DNA of 64,000 bases from Oscillibacter sp. PC13 (GTDB lineage: Bacteria > Bacillota > Clostridia > Oscillospirales > Oscillospiraceae): the NCBI RefSeq assembly GCF_900115635.1, contig NZ_FOXE01000008.1, positions 89,507-153,506 on the forward strand. The letters are read 5' to 3'. Position 1 is the first letter of the stretch. Every line of letters begins with the position of its first letter. A program made the position numbers and the translations under genes. Below the pieces are notes generated by a model. The model searched no databases. It had not been told where the DNA came from and worked only from the letters and a program-made list of their open reading frames with translations. Of this stretch, positions 26,671-37,182 are shown piece after piece.

Positions 26671-27339
26671 ATGATGAAAAAGAGGAGCGTGCTGTTTTTG
26701 CTGTTGGCATTGCTGCTCCTTCCTACAGGGTGTGGGCTACAGCCCGCCGCGGATGGGAACGCGGCAGAACAACGCATACCCACGGAACAAAATACATCTG
26801 CGGCGGGAGAGCCGGTATCTGAGGGAACGATACTGGCAGCCTCCCGGACAGAGGCTATGGCCCGGACATTGACAGAGGAGGAGATCCTTTCCGCATATGA
26901 CCGCGCAGTTGCAGCATATGAGTGGTTTGACCTGACACCATTGCCTACCACAGGCGAGACCCGGAGCGTGAACGGAAGGCTTTATTATCGGGTGGATTAT
27001 CCCGGACTGGAAAATGTGGAGGATCTCCGGGTATATCTGCGGGGGCTGTTTTCAGAGGAAGTGGTGGAACGCCTTCTGGATGTGAATGGAGAACATCCTC
27101 CCTATTTGGATATAGACGGGGGGCTGTATGGATTTTTAAGAGGCAGGGAAAGGGATCCGTACGTAGGAGAAGTCCGTACGGAAGTAGAGCAGGACAGCAA
27201 TACCGCTTATTTTGTCACAGTGGCAGTGGACTTGCTGGACAATGACCGGATTACTGTCACAGGAATGGAGAGCTATGTGTTTTCCTATGAACAGGTGGAC
27301 GGAAGATGGGTGTTCACAAATTTTCAGCTGCCGGATTGA
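26671..27339 (+). CDS. Lipoprotein with IseA-like (DL-endopeptidase inhibitor) domain
   Basis: 222 residues. Signal peptide with lipobox LPTGC (Cys about residue 22), so it is probably attached to the outer face of the membrane. After a low-complexity linker, the domain from about residue 68 (TEEEILSAYDRAVAAYEWFDLTPLP, then LRVYLRGLFSEEVVERLL and a closing YEQVDGRWVFTNFQLPD) resembles IseA/YoeB, which in Bacillus binds and inhibits NlpC/P60 cell-wall hydrolases. The IseA call is by motif memory only. Transcribed alone, with a terminator on each side. Confidence 0.6.
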   Translation: MMKKRSVLFLLLALLLLPTGCGLQPAADGNAAEQRIPTEQNTSAAGEPVSEGTILAASRTEAMARTLTEEEILSAYDRAVAAYEWFDLTPLPTTGETRSVNGRLYYRVDYPGLENVEDLRVYLRGLFSEEVVERLLDVNGEHPPYLDIDGGLYGFLRGRERDPYVGEVRTEVEQDSNTAYFVTVAVDLLDNDRITVTGMESYVFSYEQVDGRWVFTNFQLPD

Positions 27340-27366
27340 AGGCAGAAAACACAGAAAAGATCGTTG

Positions 27367-27388
27367 CCCCGGGCCGTATGGCCCGGGG
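27367..27388 (+). terminator. Terminator of the lipoprotein gene
   Basis: CCCCGGGCC/GGCCCGGGG around GTAT, then GATTTTAAAA; T-tract is imperfect. Confidence 0.75.
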
Positions 27389-27530
27389 TGATTTTAAAAA
27401 AACAAACAAACACAGAAATAGACCGGGAAAAGGCTCTGCCAAAAGGGACAAAAAAAGATGGAGTTCATGATGAATTTTTGTTAAAACGTAAAAATAAGAA
27501 CGCTTACGTATGAAATTACCTAAGATTTTC

Positions 27531-27558
27531 TTGCAAAATCAGGCGTCTGTGCTAGAAT
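27531..27558 (+). promoter_or_regulatory. hppA promoter
   Basis: TTGCAA, 16 bp, TAGAAT. Confidence 0.75.
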
Positions 27559-27602
27559 AAATAGGCACTGTGAAACACAATATTACGAGGAGTGGAAAAA
27601 AC

Positions 27603-29723
27603 ATGGAAAACCTGTTCTGGATCGGGTTCCTCGGCGCAATTGTGGCTGGACTGTTTGCGGTTATGCAGGCAAAAAAGGTCATGAGTTATTCCGAGGGCAC
27701 AGAAAAGATGCAGAAAATTGCGGCATCCATTCGGGAGGGCGCAAATGCGTACCTGAAACACCAGTACACCACGGTAGCGAAAGTATTCGTCGTGGTGTTC
27801 CTTGTTCTTCTGGCAATGGCGTTTGCCACAAACGGAACGATGCTCTCTAAGTTCACCCCCTTTGCCTTTGTCACCGGCGGCATCTGGTCGATGCTGGCTG
27901 GCTTCATCGGCATGAAGATCGCGACGAACTCCAATGCCCGGACGGCACAGGCCGCCTCTGAAAGCCTGAATAAGGGCCTGCGGGTGGCGTTCTCCTCCGG
28001 CAGCGTGATGGGCTTTACCGTGGTGGGCCTGGGCATGCTGGACATTACCCTGTGGTTCTTCATCCTGCGCTATGGTTTCGGCATCAATGATCCTGTCCAA
28101 CTGGGCAACATCATGGTCATGAACGGCATGGGCGCTTCCTTCATGGCCCTATTTGCCCGTGTGGGCGGCGGTATCTATACCAAGGCCGCTGACGTGGGCG
28201 CAGACCTGGTGGGCAAGGTGGAAGCCGGCATTCCCGAGGATGATCCCCGGAACCCCGCCACCATCGCCGATAACGTGGGCGACAACGTGGGCGACGTGGC
28301 CGGCATGGGCGCCGACCTGTATGAGTCCTACGTGGGCTCCATTCTGGCCACCTTTGCGCTGGGCGCTGTGGGCGGATACGGCTGGAACGGCATGCTGCTG
28401 CCTGTGGCGCTGGCCGTGTGCGGCATCATCTGCTCCATCATTGGCTCCTTCTTGGTGAAGACCAAGGAAAACGCCACCCAGCAGTCCCTGCTGAAGAGCC
28501 TGCGGACCGGCACCTATACGGCAGCCGTTCTCTCTGCTGTTCTGGCTGCGCCTCTGACCTACTACATTCTGGGCAGCTGGGGCGTGTATATTGCCATTCT
28601 CTGCGGCCTGATCGGCGGCTGCGCCATCGGCTATTTCACTGAGTACTACACTTCTGATACCTACAAGCCCACTCAGGATCTGGCGGCTGCCTCTGAGACT
28701 GGATCCGCCACCATTATCATCGGCGGCATTTCCCTGGGCCTCAAGTCCACCTTGACCTCCATTCTGATTGTGGCTGCGGCGGTTCTGGTCAGCTACTTTG
28801 CGGCGGGCGGCTCCACCGTGATTGTGGACGAGGCCGGTGCCTTCACCGCCGCCTTCAACCAGGGCCTGTACGGCATTGGTATTGCCGGCGTGGGCATGCT
28901 GTCCACCCTGGGCATCACCCTGGCTACTGACGCCTATGGCCCCGTGGCCGACAATGCCGGCGGCATTGCCGAGATGAGCGGCCTGCCTGAGACCGTCCGG
29001 GAGCGCACGGATGCTCTGGATTCCCTGGGCAACACCACTGCTGCCACCGGCAAGGGCTTTGCCATCGGCTCCGCTTCTCTGACTGCTCTGGCATTGCTGG
29101 TGTCCTACGTCAACATTGTTCAGGAAAACACCACCGAAACTCTGAACTTCACCCTGACCAGCCCGACGGTTCTGGTGGGTATGTTCATCGGTGCCATGCT
29201 GACTTTCGTATTCTCTGCCTTTACGATGAGCGCAGTACAGACGGCTGCCCAGTCCATCGTGGTGGAGGTTCGCCGTCAGTTCCGTGAGATTGCAGGGATC
29301 ATGGACTATAAGGCGGATCCCGACTATGCAGCCTGCGTGGCCCTGTGCACGAAGGGTGCGCTTCGCGAAATGGTTGCTCCCGCATTGCTGGCCATCATTG
29401 TACCCATTGCCACAGGCCTCATCCTCGGACCTACCGGTGTGGTGGGCCTGCTGGGCGGCGTATCCGTCACCGGCTTTGCTATGGCTGTGTTCATGTCCAA
29501 CGCCGGCGGCGCTTGGGACAACGCTAAGAAGTATATCGAGGGCGGCCATCACGGCGGCAAGGGTTCCGAGTGCCATAAGGCCGCTGTCGTGGGCGATACC
29601 GTGGGCGATCCCTTCAAGGATACCTCCGGCCCTTCCCTGAACATTCTGATCAAGCTGTGCTCCACGGTTTCCATCGTGTTCTCTGGTCTGATTCTGGCGT
29701 TCAACCTGATGAACGTACTGTAA
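27603..29723 (+). CDS. hppA: Membrane-bound ion-translocating pyrophosphatase
   Basis: Hydrolyses pyrophosphate and pumps Na+ and/or H+ across the cytoplasmic membrane. 706 residues with about 16 transmembrane helices. The pyrophosphate-binding motif is DVGADLVGKVE followed by IADNVGDNVGDVAGMGADL; a second acidic cluster is VVGDTVGDPFKDTSGPSLN. GNTTAATGKG carries Ala where K+-independent enzymes have Lys, so this is the K+-dependent subclass, in which Clostridia often pump Na+. ATG 27603 follows GAGGAG; a GTG 33 bases upstream is in frame but unlikely. Codon use suggests high expression. Confidence 0.96.
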   Translation: MENLFWIGFLGAIVAGLFAVMQAKKVMSYSEGTEKMQKIAASIREGANAYLKHQYTTVAKVFVVVFLVLLAMAFATNGTMLSKFTPFAFVTGGIWSMLAGFIGMKIATNSNARTAQAASESLNKGLRVAFSSGSVMGFTVVGLGMLDITLWFFILRYGFGINDPVQLGNIMVMNGMGASFMALFARVGGGIYTKAADVGADLVGKVEAGIPEDDPRNPATIADNVGDNVGDVAGMGADLYESYVGSILATFALGAVGGYGWNGMLLPVALAVCGIICSIIGSFLVKTKENATQQSLLKSLRTGTYTAAVLSAVLAAPLTYYILGSWGVYIAILCGLIGGCAIGYFTEYYTSDTYKPTQDLAAASETGSATIIIGGISLGLKSTLTSILIVAAAVLVSYFAAGGSTVIVDEAGAFTAAFNQGLYGIGIAGVGMLSTLGITLATDAYGPVADNAGGIAEMSGLPETVRERTDALDSLGNTTAATGKGFAIGSASLTALALLVSYVNIVQENTTETLNFTLTSPTVLVGMFIGAMLTFVFSAFTMSAVQTAAQSIVVEVRRQFREIAGIMDYKADPDYAACVALCTKGALREMVAPALLAIIVPIATGLILGPTGVVGLLGGVSVTGFAMAVFMSNAGGAWDNAKKYIEGGHHGGKGSECHKAAVVGDTVGDPFKDTSGPSLNILIKLCSTVSIVFSGLILAFNLMNVL

Positions 29724-29773
29724 AAAAGCACAGCCGTGCTGACAGTGTGTATCCAAACAAGATAGACAAGCGG

Positions 29774-29798
29774 CGGCAGGACACAAAGTGTCCTGCCG
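29774..29798 (+). terminator. Terminator of hppA
   Basis: CGGCAGGACAC/GTGTCCTGCCG around AAA, then TGTTCTTT. The following 180 bases to the eno promoter hold nothing recognisable. Confidence 0.8.
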
Positions 29799-29982
29799 CT
29801 GTTCTTTGCTACAGGTGGAGGCAGCATTTCCAAGTGAAACAGCGGCTTTTGGCAGGGAGCATATTTGTCGTACCGGAGGTTCCTTTTTTAAATGAAATGA
29901 TACCGGGTTCTCCGGCATTTCCCACAGAAAATCATTTGAAAAATTGGCCGCCCTGTCGTGCAGCGTAGTTTTCTTCCCTTGC

Positions 29983-30011
29983 TTGACAGGGTAATCGTTT
30001 GCCGATATAAT
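29983..30011 (+). promoter_or_regulatory. eno promoter (consensus)
   Basis: TTGACA, 17 bp, TATAAT: both hexamers perfect, as expected for a highly expressed glycolytic gene. Confidence 0.95.
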
Positions 30012-30058
30012 GAATCCGTAAAAGCACCAAATCCCAGGGAAAAACAGGACAAACTTGA

Positions 30059-31399
<1,341 letters not shown>

Positions 31400-31424
31400 G
31401 ACACAAAGCCCTGCGATCATAATA

Positions 31425-31455
31425 GCGGAGGTCCCCTCTTTAGGAGGGGCCTCCG
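31425..31455 (+). terminator. Terminator of eno
   Basis: GCGGAGG-T-CCCCTC pairs with GAGGGGCCTCCGC around TTTAG with one bulged T, then TTTGCTTTT. Confidence 0.82.
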
Positions 31456-31489
31456 CTTTGCTTTTCCACAGGAACGGCATCCGGAAAAA

Positions 31490-31515
31490 GGGCGCCTGAT
31501 ACGCATCAGGCGCCC
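31490..31515 (-). terminator. Terminator of the M23 peptidase gene
   Basis: GGGCGCCTGAT/ATCAGGCGCCC around ACGC; on the minus strand UUUUU follows. Confidence 0.9.
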
Positions 31516-31521
31516 TGTGTG

Positions 31522-33471
31522 CTATGGCAGATAATTCAGTGGATTCTTGGCCACGCCGTTGTAACGGACCTCAAAATGGCAGTGATTGCCGGTAGAGTTG
31601 CCCGTAGAACCCATTTTGGCAATCTGCTGGCCCTTGTAAACATGCTGCCCAACGGATACCAACAGACTGCTGTTGTGGCCGTAATAGGTAACATAGCCGT
31701 TGCCATGGTTGATCTGAACCAAATAACCGTAGCCGCTCATCCAGCCTGCATAGGCTACGGTGCCGCCATCGGCAGCATAAATGGGTGTGCCATACCGCCC
31801 GGCGATATCAATGCCCTTGTGATTGGTGGATCCAACGCCGCCGGGGGACTTCCGCCCACCGAAACGGGAGGTAATGCGGCCAGTGGCCGGCCAGCGGAAG
31901 GTACCGGTGGGAAGCCAGGTGGGCCGTTCCTTGGTGCCCTGCAGCCGCTGCTCTGTGACGGGATCCCGCAGTGTAACGGAGGAGAGGACGGTGCGCTCTA
32001 CTTCCTCGCCGTTGACATATGTGACATTGGCCACTACGTCGGCAGCACCGTAGACACCGGCGGAGGTCACCTTATAATCGCCCTTATACAGGTTTGCAGA
32101 ATTGGTATATTCAATATCAAAGGGAACATCGTCCACATATCGCTCCCGCTGCACCACCGTCATGGTCAGATAGGGGACAGAGGCGGAAAGTGTCAACACT
32201 TCGCCAATCTGAAGCTTATCGATGTTATAGCCCGGGTTCAAAGCCAACAGTTCCTTGGAAGAGAGGCCGTGCTCCTCTGCAATTTCAGACCAGGTATCGC
32301 CCTTGACCACGGTGTAGGTAACCTCGGCGGTTTTGGTGCTGTACAGTGTTTCCGCCAGATAACCCAAATTCATAATCTCGGAACTGGGCACATATTCCTG
32401 CTTAATCTGGACGTCCTCGGCAAAAGAACAGGAAATGGTGTTCTCATTGGTGGCTGCATCCTGCAGCTGCTGAAGCAGTTCATCCAAGGCACCTTCATAG
32501 GGGGTAGCCCCGATTCGCTCTCCATCAATATAAAGGCAGTATGCAGGAGTTACCAATCCGATTTCCTCAGACAGATCCTCTTCAAACACTTCGCTGTCTA
32601 CGACATCCTGGCGGCGCAGAAGCCCGGAGGAATACTGCAGAAGAGAGTCATCAATCGTATAGGTTTCTCCCAAAGTACGGGTGGTAATGTCCTCCAGCCT
32701 TGCCCGGGCTTCCTCGGCGTCCGCTTGGGAAGAAACTGCGGCAATGACCTCGCCATCATACCGCACAGTGGTGCCTAAGGTGTAAAAGGAGAAGAACAAG
32801 GCGATGGCCGCAATGGCCCCACCTGCGCCCAGGAAAACCGCAGGATGCACCCGATGCTGTTCCACCTGTGCCCGCAAGCGGGCAATCTGCTTCATAGTCT
32901 GTTTCCGATAGCCCCAGGTCCGCTCCCGCAGACGGCTCCCCAGCATGGGAAGCATGCTCCAGGCAAACAGCAGGAACTGAATGGGAAACCGTTCGGATTC
33001 AGGGAAATTTTTAGCCCGTTTTTCCCGGACAATATGGCGCCAGCGGCGGCGGACCCGCTTGGCCTTGGACACCAGTGTGTGGTAAAGGCTGATAAGGGGG
33101 CTGGTGTCACCGTCCGCCTCCTGCCACCGCTGCGCGGCGCGGCGCATCTTCCGAAGGGCGCTATCCGGCTCAGCGTTGTCATGGGAGGGAGAGATATCCT
33201 CCGCCCAGGCGTCAATTGCCGGCTTGGCTGCCTCCCTGACGGGGCGCACGGTCTCCCTGCGCCGGACAGAACGGGCGGCATCGTCCGATCCGGCAGCAGG
33301 CATGTCCTGCACCGGCATGTCCCGGTGGGGCGTCCGAATGCGGGCATTGGTGGTTCGGTCTCCAGCGGCAGGGGAACGGCGATGCAGTTCCTCCGGGCTT
33401 TTTGCCAAACGTTTACCGCCCTTTTGCGGTTTCCTGACAGCGTTGTTTACTTTTTTCTGCTCATCAATCAT
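31522..33471 (-). CDS. Membrane-anchored M23 endopeptidase with LysM and G5 domains
   Basis: 649 residues from the ATG with AGGAG six bases upstream. An Arg-rich cytosolic region of about 200 residues leads into one transmembrane helix (about 211-233, VFLGAGGAIAAIALFFSFYT). Outside follow a LysM (YTVVKGDTWSEIAEEHGLSSKELLALNPG, cited here in parts: YTVVKGDTWSEIA, KELLALNPG), a G5 domain (TMTVVQRERYVDDVPFD onwards) and a C-terminal M23 zinc peptidase with NHKGIDIAG and HCHFEVRYNG. The last motifs carry the metal and catalytic His residues, so it should be active on peptidoglycan. The long basic intracellular tail is unusual. Acts in wall remodelling or possibly sporulation. Confidence 0.9.
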   Translation of the reverse strand: MIDEQKKVNNAVRKPQKGGKRLAKSPEELHRRSPAAGDRTTNARIRTPHRDMPVQDMPAAGSDDAARSVRRRETVRPVREAAKPAIDAWAEDISPSHDNAEPDSALRKMRRAAQRWQEADGDTSPLISLYHTLVSKAKRVRRRWRHIVREKRAKNFPESERFPIQFLLFAWSMLPMLGSRLRERTWGYRKQTMKQIARLRAQVEQHRVHPAVFLGAGGAIAAIALFFSFYTLGTTVRYDGEVIAAVSSQADAEEARARLEDITTRTLGETYTIDDSLLQYSSGLLRRQDVVDSEVFEEDLSEEIGLVTPAYCLYIDGERIGATPYEGALDELLQQLQDAATNENTISCSFAEDVQIKQEYVPSSEIMNLGYLAETLYSTKTAEVTYTVVKGDTWSEIAEEHGLSSKELLALNPGYNIDKLQIGEVLTLSASVPYLTMTVVQRERYVDDVPFDIEYTNSANLYKGDYKVTSAGVYGAADVVANVTYVNGEEVERTVLSSVTLRDPVTEQRLQGTKERPTWLPTGTFRWPATGRITSRFGGRKSPGGVGSTNHKGIDIAGRYGTPIYAADGGTVAYAGWMSGYGYLVQINHGNGYVTYYGHNSSLLVSVGQHVYKGQQIAKMGSTGNSTGNHCHFEVRYNGVAKNPLNYLP

Positions 33472-33561
33472 ACGGTCTCCTGCGTTATCGATATTGATAG
33501 ATTCCGGAGCAATTGGCCTTATCGCCAAAAGAACGTCTCTGGCAGAAAGGACAACCAAAAA

Positions 33562-33579
33562 GTTACAATTTGTTACCGT
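33562..33579. promoter_or_regulatory. GTTAC...GTTAC element at the M23 gene promoter
   Basis: GTTACAATTTGTTAC lies at the expected transcription start of the M23 gene. It is near-palindromic (12 of 15) and shares TTTGTTAC with the sites at 6699 and 8124. Confidence 0.4.
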
Positions 33580-33582
33580 TTT

Positions 33583-33611
33583 ATGATACATGCTTTTTCG
33601 GAATCCGTCAA
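33583..33611 (-). promoter_or_regulatory. Promoter of the M23 peptidase gene
   Basis: Minus-strand TTGACG, 17 bp, TATCAT; gives a leader of about 105 nt. The 150 bases between this and the pta promoter contain only AT-rich sequence. Confidence 0.78.
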
Positions 33612-33760
33612 GCCCTCTTTCCATGAAAAAAAGAGGCTATAAATAGGCGTTCCCCTATTTTACACCACAGTATCTAGCCTTAACTTAGGCATTTTACACA
33701 TTTGACAGAAGAAATGGTGAAAAAAGCGTGAATTTTGGCGCGATATTTTTGCTTTTTCAA

Positions 33761-33788
33761 TTGACCCCACCGTCCAGTTGTGTATAAT
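33761..33788 (+). promoter_or_regulatory. pta promoter
   Basis: TTGACC, 16 bp, TATAAT. Confidence 0.88.
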
Positions 33789-33837
33789 AGATATGGTATA
33801 TTTTAATCCCCAGTTTGCAATTTGGAGGAATTGAAAG

Positions 33838-34818
33838 ATGTTTGAGTTTCTGATTAAAAAGCTGAAGGCACATCCCCGAAAGATTGTCTTCACCGAGGGT
33901 ACGGATCCCCGCATTTTGGAGGCCTCTGCCCGGCTGCTGTCCGGTACCTTCCTGACACCTGTTCTGGTAGGAAATCCGGAGGAGGTGCAGGCGGCTGCTG
34001 AAGATATTGGGTTCAATATCCGTGGCGCTGAGATCATTGATCCTGAGAACTTTCCCGAGATGGAGAAGATGGTCGCCACATTGGTGGAACTGCGCAAGGG
34101 CAAGATGACGGAGGAACAGTGCCGCACCTACCTGAAGCAGGGCAACTACTTTGGCACCATGCTCGTGAAGATGGGTTATGCGGACGCGCTGCTGGGCGGT
34201 GCTACATACTCCACCGCCGATACGGTTCGTCCGGCGCTGCAGATTGTCAAGACCAAACCGGGCAACAAGATTGTCTCCTCCTGCTTCATCCTGGTCCGTC
34301 CCTCCGCCACCGGCGACCGTGAGGTTCTGGCAATGGGTGACTGTGCCATCAACATCAAGCCCACCGAGGACGAGCTGGTAGAGATTGGCCGTGAGACGGC
34401 AGCCACTGCGAAGGTGTTCGGCATCGATCCCAAGGTTGCCTATTTGAGTTACTCTACGCTGGGATCCGGCAAGGGTGAGGATGTAGATAAAATGCGCAAT
34501 GCTTGCGCCAAGCTGAAGGCGTTGGAGCCTGAACTGGACATTGATGGTGAGCTGCAGTTCGACGCTGCCGTCTCTCCCCGCGTGGCCCACACCAAGTGCC
34601 CTGATTCCAAGGTGGCCGGCCATGCCAACACCTTTATCTTCCCGGACATCAACGCCGGCAATATTGGCTACAAGATTGCACAGCGTCTGGGTTCCTTCGA
34701 TGCTTACGGTCCGATTCTGCAGGGCCAGAACGCCCCCATCAACGACCTCTCCCGCGGCTGCAACGCTCAGGAGGTCTACTCCATGGCCATCATCACCGCT
34801 GGCCTGTGCGAGGACTGA
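33838..34818 (+). CDS. pta: Phosphate acetyltransferase
   Basis: Converts acetyl-CoA and phosphate to acetyl phosphate, the entry to acetate and ATP formation. 326 residues, the short form without the regulatory N-terminus. Family segments: VFTEGTDPRILEASARLL, YADALLGGATYSTADTVRPAL, SSCFILV, SYSTLGSGKGEDVDKM, ELQFDAAVSPRVA and FPDINAGNIGYKIAQRLG. GGAGG lies upstream of the ATG. ackA is not adjacent, which differs from the usual pta-ackA pair. It could also act on other acyl-CoAs (phosphotransbutyrylase-like), but the motifs favour Pta. Confidence 0.93.
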   Translation: MFEFLIKKLKAHPRKIVFTEGTDPRILEASARLLSGTFLTPVLVGNPEEVQAAAEDIGFNIRGAEIIDPENFPEMEKMVATLVELRKGKMTEEQCRTYLKQGNYFGTMLVKMGYADALLGGATYSTADTVRPALQIVKTKPGNKIVSSCFILVRPSATGDREVLAMGDCAINIKPTEDELVEIGRETAATAKVFGIDPKVAYLSYSTLGSGKGEDVDKMRNACAKLKALEPELDIDGELQFDAAVSPRVAHTKCPDSKVAGHANTFIFPDINAGNIGYKIAQRLGSFDAYGPILQGQNAPINDLSRGCNAQEVYSMAIITAGLCED

Positions 34819-34835
34819 TCGTTTTATCCAATTCC

Positions 34836-34868
34836 AAAACGAGGACGCCGACGGCGTCCTCGTTTTTT
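34836..34868 (+). terminator. Terminator of pta
   Basis: Perfect 14-bp arms AAAACGAGGACGCC and complement around GAC, ending in seven T. Confidence 0.94.
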
Positions 34869-34989
34869 TAGCTGCGGTCGTCCGGAGCGGAGACATTGCA
34901 TGCGGAGAGGGCGCGTGCTACACTGTGAAAAGAATTGCGAGAGGCGGAAACGCTGCCTCTGCCAACTTTTGAGGGGAAGAGGGCAAATC

Positions 34990-36576
34990 ATGTACGACTA
35001 TTTGATCCGGAATGCCCGGCTGCTGGACGGAACCGGCGCCCCGGAGACAAGGGGAGATCTGGCGGTTGCCGGCGGGAAAATTGTAGCGCTGGGTATGCTG
35101 GGAGATACAGAGGCCACCCGGGTTATAGACGCCGCAGGCCGATATCTGATACCGGGCTTTATCGATATCCACCGCCACGGCGATGCCGCTTTGTTCCGTC
35201 CTGGCTATGGCTGGGCAGAGCTGGCCCAGGGACTCACGACCGTTATCAACGGCAACTGCGGCCTGTCCCTGGCCCCGGTCGAAGGAGCTTACCAAGAGGC
35301 GATTCTGCGGTATCTGGCACCGATTGTTGGGGAATTACCGGAGGGAGAGGTATTTCCCACCATGGAAGACTATTTCCGGCAGGTAAAGACGGTGCCGCTG
35401 CCGTTGAATGTGGGGATGCTGGCTGGTATGGGAACCTTGCGGGCCAATGCGGCGGGTTTTCAGGACAGATCGCTGTCAGCGGATCAGCTTCGAAAGCTGC
35501 ATGCCCTGCTGGAGAAGACGCTTGCAGACGGTGTACTGGGCGTTTCTCTTGGCCTGGGCTACGCGCCAGAGTGCTTTTATACGACGGAAGAACTGCTGAG
35601 GGCCTTGACACCGCTCCAGGATTCCGGTGTGGTGATCTCTGTTCATATGCGCCAGGAGGGAGACGGCGTGGTGGAGGCCCTTCAGGAGATGCTGGCCGTT
35701 GCCGCAGCACTGCGGACACCGGTGGAGATCAGCCATCTGAAGGGGATTGGCCGCCGGAACTGGCGGCGGGCAGTTCCGGAGATGCTGACCATGATCCGGC
35801 AGGCCCGGGAGAGTGGCCTGGATGTGTCCTGTGATGTATATCCCTATCCGGCGGGATCTACACAGCTGATTCACGTGCTGCCGCCGGAGTTCCAGGCCGG
35901 CGGGCAGAAGGCACTGACGGAAGCCCTCCGGACCCCGGAGAAGCGGCGGGCGATACGCCGCCGGATGGAGATGGGGAGTGACTTTGAAAATATCTCCCTG
36001 CTGGTGGGGTTTGAACAGATTTTGGCCACGTCCCTGACCTGCCCGGAAAACAGGTGCTTTGAAGGGCAATCCATCGCGGAAATCGCCGCCGCCCGGGGGC
36101 AGGATCCGTATGACGCGCTGTTCGATCTTCTGGCGGCGGAGCGCTGTGCCCCCTCCATGATTGATTTCATCGCGGCGGAGGAGGACATCGCGGAAATTCT
36201 GCAATCGCCTTTTACCAGCCTCATTTCCGATGCCACCTACCCCGGAGGACGCTTACATCCCCGCGTATACGGCAGCGTGGCCCGCCTGCTGGAGACCTAC
36301 GTGGGAAAGCGGGAAATTCTGACGCTGCCCGAGGCCGTCCGCAAGGTGACCCGCCAGCCCGCAGACCGGTATGGCCTGACCGGCAAGGGACGGCTGGCCG
36401 TGGGGGCGGATGCGGATCTGTGCCTGTTCCATCTGGAAAATGTCCATGAGCGCGCTACCTGGCAGGAGCCGGAGCAGCTGGCGGAGGGAATGGACTGGGT
36501 GTTTGTCAACGGGGTGCCTGCCATTGATGAAGGCCGCTTTACAGGGAAGGCGTCGGGTCGGGCTGTGATTGGATAG
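34990..36576 (+). CDS. N-acyl-D-amino-acid deacylase family amidohydrolase
   Basis: 528 residues. Amidohydrolase fold with the D-aminoacylase signatures: YDYLIRNARLLDGTGAP at the start, PGFIDIHRHGD (HxH metal motif), INGNCGLSLAP (the family's zinc-binding Cys), ISHLKGIGRRNW, and a C-terminal FISDATYPGG-like segment (SLISDATYPGGRLHPR). It probably removes the acyl group from N-acyl-D-amino acids or a related cyclic amide. The chosen ATG follows GAGGGGAAGAGGG; an upstream in-frame ATG would add 30 atypical residues. A more distant relative is at 60667-62055. Confidence 0.85.
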   Translation: MYDYLIRNARLLDGTGAPETRGDLAVAGGKIVALGMLGDTEATRVIDAAGRYLIPGFIDIHRHGDAALFRPGYGWAELAQGLTTVINGNCGLSLAPVEGAYQEAILRYLAPIVGELPEGEVFPTMEDYFRQVKTVPLPLNVGMLAGMGTLRANAAGFQDRSLSADQLRKLHALLEKTLADGVLGVSLGLGYAPECFYTTEELLRALTPLQDSGVVISVHMRQEGDGVVEALQEMLAVAAALRTPVEISHLKGIGRRNWRRAVPEMLTMIRQARESGLDVSCDVYPYPAGSTQLIHVLPPEFQAGGQKALTEALRTPEKRRAIRRRMEMGSDFENISLLVGFEQILATSLTCPENRCFEGQSIAEIAAARGQDPYDALFDLLAAERCAPSMIDFIAAEEDIAEILQSPFTSLISDATYPGGRLHPRVYGSVARLLETYVGKREILTLPEAVRKVTRQPADRYGLTGKGRLAVGADADLCLFHLENVHERATWQEPEQLAEGMDWVFVNGVPAIDEGRFTGKASGRAVIG

Positions 36577-36632
36577 GAAGCTGAAGCGCCGCTTCTGTCT
36601 GGAAGGGATGAAGAAGGGGTGACGCTTTTAAC

Positions 36633-36644
36633 AATCGTACGATT
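36633..36644. repeat. 12-bp perfect palindrome upstream of the ECF sigma gene
   Basis: AATCGTACGATT, 68 bp before the ATG of the sigma gene; possible operator. Confidence 0.4.
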
Positions 36645-36711
36645 GGTACGCTGGGCGATGTGACCGTTTTGGCCGGCCAGTCGTTATACAGGCAGAAGGA
36701 GGTGTTCGCCC

Positions 36712-37182
36712 ATGCCAACGGCCGAGGAGACGTTCAGCCGGGTATACGAGGCCTATGGACCGGCGCTGTACCGGTTTTGCCTGCTGCAGATGAAGCATCC
36801 TGCCGATGCGGAGGATGTCCTGCAGGAGGTGTTCATCAAGCGGCTGTATCAATCGCCGGAATTTGACTCGCCGGAGCATGAGCGGCGCTGGCTGTTCCGG
36901 GTGGCGGTGAATCAGTGCCGGGACGAATGGAAGCGGCACCGGCGCCGGGATCTGCCGCTGGATACGGCAGAGCTGGTTGTGTTGCCGCCGGAGGAGCGGG
37001 AGGTGCTGGAGACGGTGATGGCGCTGCCGGAGAAGCTGCGGACGGTGATCCACCTCCACTATTACGAGGGCTATGCGGTCCGGGAGATCGCGCAGCTGCT
37101 GGGGGTGACGGTTTCCACCGTCAAGATGCGGATGAAGCGGGGGCGGGACGCCCTGCGGGAGAGACTGGAGGATGCGGGATGA
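36712..37182 (+). CDS. ECF-type RNA polymerase sigma factor
   Basis: 156 residues with both sigma-70 parts. Region 2 has ETFSRVYEAYGPALYRFCLLQM and DAEDVLQEVFIKRLYQ; region 4 has LPEKLRTVIHLHYYEGYAVREIAQLLGVTVSTVKMRMKRG (quoted in two parts: LPEKLRTVIHLHYYEG and LGVTVSTVKMRMKRG). AAGGAGG precedes the ATG. It overlaps the next gene by four bases, the usual sigma/anti-sigma arrangement. A GTGACC...CGTTATAC pair (36660-36689) upstream could be an autoregulated ECF promoter, but this is tentative. Confidence 0.92.
   Translation: MPTAEETFSRVYEAYGPALYRFCLLQMKHPADAEDVLQEVFIKRLYQSPEFDSPEHERRWLFRVAVNQCRDEWKRHRRRDLPLDTAELVVLPPEEREVLETVMALPEKLRTVIHLHYYEGYAVREIAQLLGVTVSTVKMRMKRGRDALRERLEDAG

Noticed and set aside
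27481..27510. TTGTTAA near hppA as a Rex operator
   Set aside because: Only one half-site matches; the second half is unrelated.
33472..33624. In-frame N-terminal extension of the M23 peptidase
   Set aside because: The extension crosses the promoter and the operator-like repeat; ATG 33471 has AGGAG at correct spacing.
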